Part shown: positions 51,508 through 53,369 of the stretch, piece by piece | Layout: every line of letters begins with the position of its first letter | Position numbering within the stretch: position 1 is the first letter of the stretch | Assembly (NCBI RefSeq): GCF_004153545.1 | Contig: NZ_SDVA01000020.1 | Location: 1 to 53,369 of the forward strand | DNA length: 53,369 bases | Source: Serinicoccus sediminis | GTDB lineage: Bacteria; Actinomycetota; Actinomycetes; Actinomycetales; Dermatophilaceae | Reading direction: 5' to 3' | Notes under the pieces: generated by a model | The model's database searches: none | What the model was told of the DNA's origin: nothing | Seen by the model: the letters and a program-made list of their open reading frames with translations, nothing else | Translations under genes and position numbers: made by a program

Positions 51508-51606
51508 CCTCCCAGACCACGCCTGGGTGACCTCCCAGCAACCCGCCAGCACCACCGCATACCCTGAGGTCGACACCATGGCCCGTCGCAGACCAGGAGC
51601 GCCCTG

Positions 51607-52239
51607 ATGCCCCGACCCGACCGCACCCCCGCGGCCTCCGACCGTGCCGCCAAGGCGGCCAAGATCCAGAAGGCGGGCGCCGCCGCCGAGCGGCGCCGCG
51701 GCGCGCTGATCTGGGGCTCGGCGGTCGCCGTCGTGGTCCTCATCATCGGCGCGGTGGTCTTCGCCGTCGTCCGGGACTCCCCCGCCCTGGCCGACCTGTC
51801 GGCCGTGGAGGACTTCGACAACACCGCCGCGGACCATCGCAACGAGCAGATCGACTACGACTCGGCCGTGCCCCCGGGCGGCCCGCACCACCCCGCGTGG
51901 TGGGACTGCGGGGTCTACGAGGAGCAGCTGCCGACCGAGCACGCGGTGCACTCGCTGGAGCACGGCGCCGTCTGGCTGACCTACCAGCCGGACCTGCCCG
52001 CCGAGCAGGTCGAGGTGCTCACCTCGCTGGGCGACGCCGACTACATGCTCGTCAGCCCGGTCGCCGAGCAGGAGTCGCCGGTCATGGCGACCTCCTGGAA
52101 CCACCAGCTCGAGCTGGACAGCGCGGACGAGAAGATCCTGCAGGCCTTCATCCGGGAGTACAAGCAGGCGCCGGACACGCCCGAGCTCGGCGCGGCGTGC
52201 ACGGGCGGGACGGTGACCGACCTGGTGGCGCGTCAGTGA
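51607..52239 (+). CDS. DUF3105 family membrane-anchored protein
   Basis: This 210-residue protein has a basic N-terminus, a TM helix (LIWGSAVAVVVLIIGAVVFAVV) and an extracytoplasmic DUF3105 domain: VPPGGPHHPAWWDCGVYEEQLPTEHAVHSLEHGAVWLTYQP, with an HHP and EHxVHSLEHG cluster that could bind metal, plus two cysteines. The next gene (DUF305) overlaps by GTGA. The pair is common in actinobacteria and may concern metal handling; function is not established. Confidence 0.88.
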   Translation: MPRPDRTPAASDRAAKAAKIQKAGAAAERRRGALIWGSAVAVVVLIIGAVVFAVVRDSPALADLSAVEDFDNTAADHRNEQIDYDSAVPPGGPHHPAWWDCGVYEEQLPTEHAVHSLEHGAVWLTYQPDLPAEQVEVLTSLGDADYMLVSPVAEQESPVMATSWNHQLELDSADEKILQAFIREYKQAPDTPELGAACTGGTVTDLVARQ

Positions 52240-53024
52240 GCGACCCCGCCGTCGAGCAGGAGCCCGCCCCGGTCGCCGGCGGCCGGCCCCGGGACCGGTG
52301 GCGCAGCTTCGGCGCCCCCGCCCTGGCGGCGGTGACGGTCCTCGCGCTGTGCCTGGGGGCGCTGGTCGGGTGGCTGGCCTTCGGTGAGCGGACCCCGCCG
52401 GACGACGGCGCGGACGCCGGCTTCGCCCGCGACATGAGCGAGCACCATGCCCAGGCGGTGCAGATGTCGCAGCTGGTCATGCAGCGCACCGAGGACGAGG
52501 ACGTGCGCCGGCTGGCGGTCGACATCAGCAACAACCAGGGCTACGAGCGCGGGATGATGGGGACCTGGCTCGACGACTGGGGGCTGCCCCGGGCGCGGGG
52601 CGAGGAGCGGATGGCCTGGATGTCCATGGAGGACATGGCCGGTCACGACCACGCGGACATGGAGGACCTGCCCGAGGGCGTGCCGATGCCCGGTATGGCC
52701 TCGCCCACCGAGATCCAGGAGCTCACCGACGCCTCCGGCCAGGAGGCCGAGGTGCTCTTCCTCCAGCTCATGACGACCCACCACATCTCTGGCGTGGAGA
52801 TGGCCGAGGCCGCCGTCGCGCAGGCCACGCAGCCCGAGGTGCTGCTCGCGGCGCAGAAGATGGTGGACGCGCAGGAGGGCGAGATCATCCTCATGCGCGA
52901 CATGCTCGCCGAGCGCGACGCCGAGCCCCGCGAGGACGTCGAGGCCTGGCTCGCGGCCCAGGAGGAGGCGCAGGCCGATGACGCCCCCGCGCCTGCGCCA
53001 GGCACCGGCGGGCACGACCACTGA
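52236..53024 (+). CDS. DUF305 family membrane-anchored protein
   Basis: The 262-residue protein has one TM helix (ALAAVTVLALCLGALVGWLAF), then two DUF305 ferritin-like halves: DAGFARDMSEHHAQAVQMSQLVMQRTEDEDVRRLAVDISNNQ and QLMTTHHISGVEMAEAAVAQATQPEVLLAAQKMVDAQEGEI. Between them is a Met/His-rich loop (MAWMSMEDMAGHDHADM), and the protein ends GGHDH, both suggesting metal (perhaps copper) binding. GTG start overlaps the DUF3105 stop. Confidence 0.88.
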   Translation: MSDPAVEQEPAPVAGGRPRDRWRSFGAPALAAVTVLALCLGALVGWLAFGERTPPDDGADAGFARDMSEHHAQAVQMSQLVMQRTEDEDVRRLAVDISNNQGYERGMMGTWLDDWGLPRARGEERMAWMSMEDMAGHDHADMEDLPEGVPMPGMASPTEIQELTDASGQEAEVLFLQLMTTHHISGVEMAEAAVAQATQPEVLLAAQKMVDAQEGEIILMRDMLAERDAEPREDVEAWLAAQEEAQADDAPAPAPGTGGHDH

Positions 53025-53083
53025 CCTCCGCGCGTCATCCGGTTGCGGTTGCGGGGCGCCCGACCACGGACGATGCTCGACCC

Positions 53084-53105
53084 GGGGCTGCGGACCCGCA
53101 GCCCC
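53084..53105. terminator. Hairpin after the DUF305 gene
   Basis: GGGGCTGCGG and CCGCAGCCCC around a 2-base centre (4-base effective loop), 60 bases past the DUF305 stop and 24 bases before the next start. Confidence 0.6.
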
Positions 53106-53129
53106 CACCACGACTGGAGGGTGGATGCG

Positions 53130-53369
53130 ATGAGCACGCAGGACAACGACCCGTTCGAGGACGTCCCCGAGGCGGGCCCGGCGAGCACCGGTGACGCGGA
53201 CGGGCACGCCGGCCCCGGTGGCGACGGCGGAGCCGACGGTGGCGCCGACGGACACGCGGGCCCCGGTGGCGACGGCGGAGCCGACGGTGGCGCCGACGGA
53301 CACGCGGGCCCCGGTGGCGACGGCGGAGCCGACGGTGGCGCCGACGGACACGCGGGCCCGGGCGGCGAC
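53130..53369 (+). CDS. Start of a Gly/Asp/Ala-repeat protein (3' truncated)
   Basis: ATG at 53130 follows GGAGGGTGG and opens MSTQDNDPFEDVPEAGP. From about residue 23 the protein is built of 16-residue repeats (DGHAGPGGDGGADGGA), encoded by nearly identical 48-bp DNA units; three full copies and part of a fourth are seen before the window ends. No domain is recognisable yet. The repeats are typical of disordered linkers or tails; the function depends on what follows. Confidence 0.6.
   Translation, partial: MSTQDNDPFEDVPEAGPASTGDADGHAGPGGDGGADGGADGHAGPGGDGGADGGADGHAGPGGDGGADGGADGHAGPGGD

Noticed and set aside
53178-53369. 48-bp repeats as a CRISPR array
   Set aside because: In-frame, contiguous coding repeats without spacers.

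Overview
The window is a dense (>70% G+C by eye) stretch of actinobacterial chromosome. Evidence for this is the small epsilon subunit beside an acyl-CoA carboxylase beta chain, the DUF4233/ndk neighbourhood, the DUF3105/DUF305 pair, GTG-rich starts, and many genes whose start codon sits 6-8 bases after a TANNNT -10 box (leaderless mRNAs). A Micrococcales lineage such as Intrasporangiaceae/Ornithinimicrobiaceae is my best guess, but nothing here fixes the genus. No tRNA, rRNA, CRISPR array, integrase or insertion sequence was recognised.

Layout. 1-13 kb: tail of a membrane protein, acyl-CoA dehydrogenase, LLM oxidoreductase, purE-purK, GtrA protein, a two-component system, enoyl-CoA hydratase, biotin ligase divergent from an acyl-CoA carboxylase beta/epsilon pair, MOSC protein and a GltS-type transporter. 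13-24.5 kb: methyltransferase, membrane protein, DUF885 peptidase, an acetyltransferase whose 3' end is tandemly duplicated together with a structured 119-bp element, maf, the phenylacetyl-CoA epoxidase operon paaABCDE with palindromic upstream sites, and two further genes. 24.5-35.4 kb: a 50-residue ORF behind PHO-box-like repeats, pnp-rpsO, topoisomerase IB, a PIG-L deacetylase, a DUF559 nuclease-like gene bracketed by 70-bp palindromic elements, an Nei-type glycosylase, ppc and an acetyltransferase. 35.4-39.8 kb: mreB-mreC-mreD-PBP2, without rodA beside it.

39.8-49.8 kb is the most unusual part. Two divergent, translationally coupled gene sets share a 173-bp intergenic region with a 7-bp dyad. 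Leftward: subtilase, sigma factor, unknown protein and TPR-CHAT protease, running on into mreB. Rightward: trypsin-like protease, APH-like kinase, HopA1-like lyase and LanC-like cyclase. The last three have the composition of a split (class V-like) lanthionine synthetase, yet no separate precursor peptide is visible. Instead the C-terminus of the trypsin-like protease has seven consecutive units of the form (Ser/Thr)-Arg-x(1-4)-Cys. My leading hypothesis is that this tail is the substrate and that the operon makes a thioether-crosslinked protease.

The right edge holds ndk, uppP, DUF4233, a DUF3105/DUF305 membrane-protein pair and the start of a glycine/aspartate-rich 48-bp-repeat gene cut by the window. 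Window-wide, the octamer GGTATGCC/GGCATACC is strongly over-represented in several reading frames, while the related palindrome GCATGC is rare.
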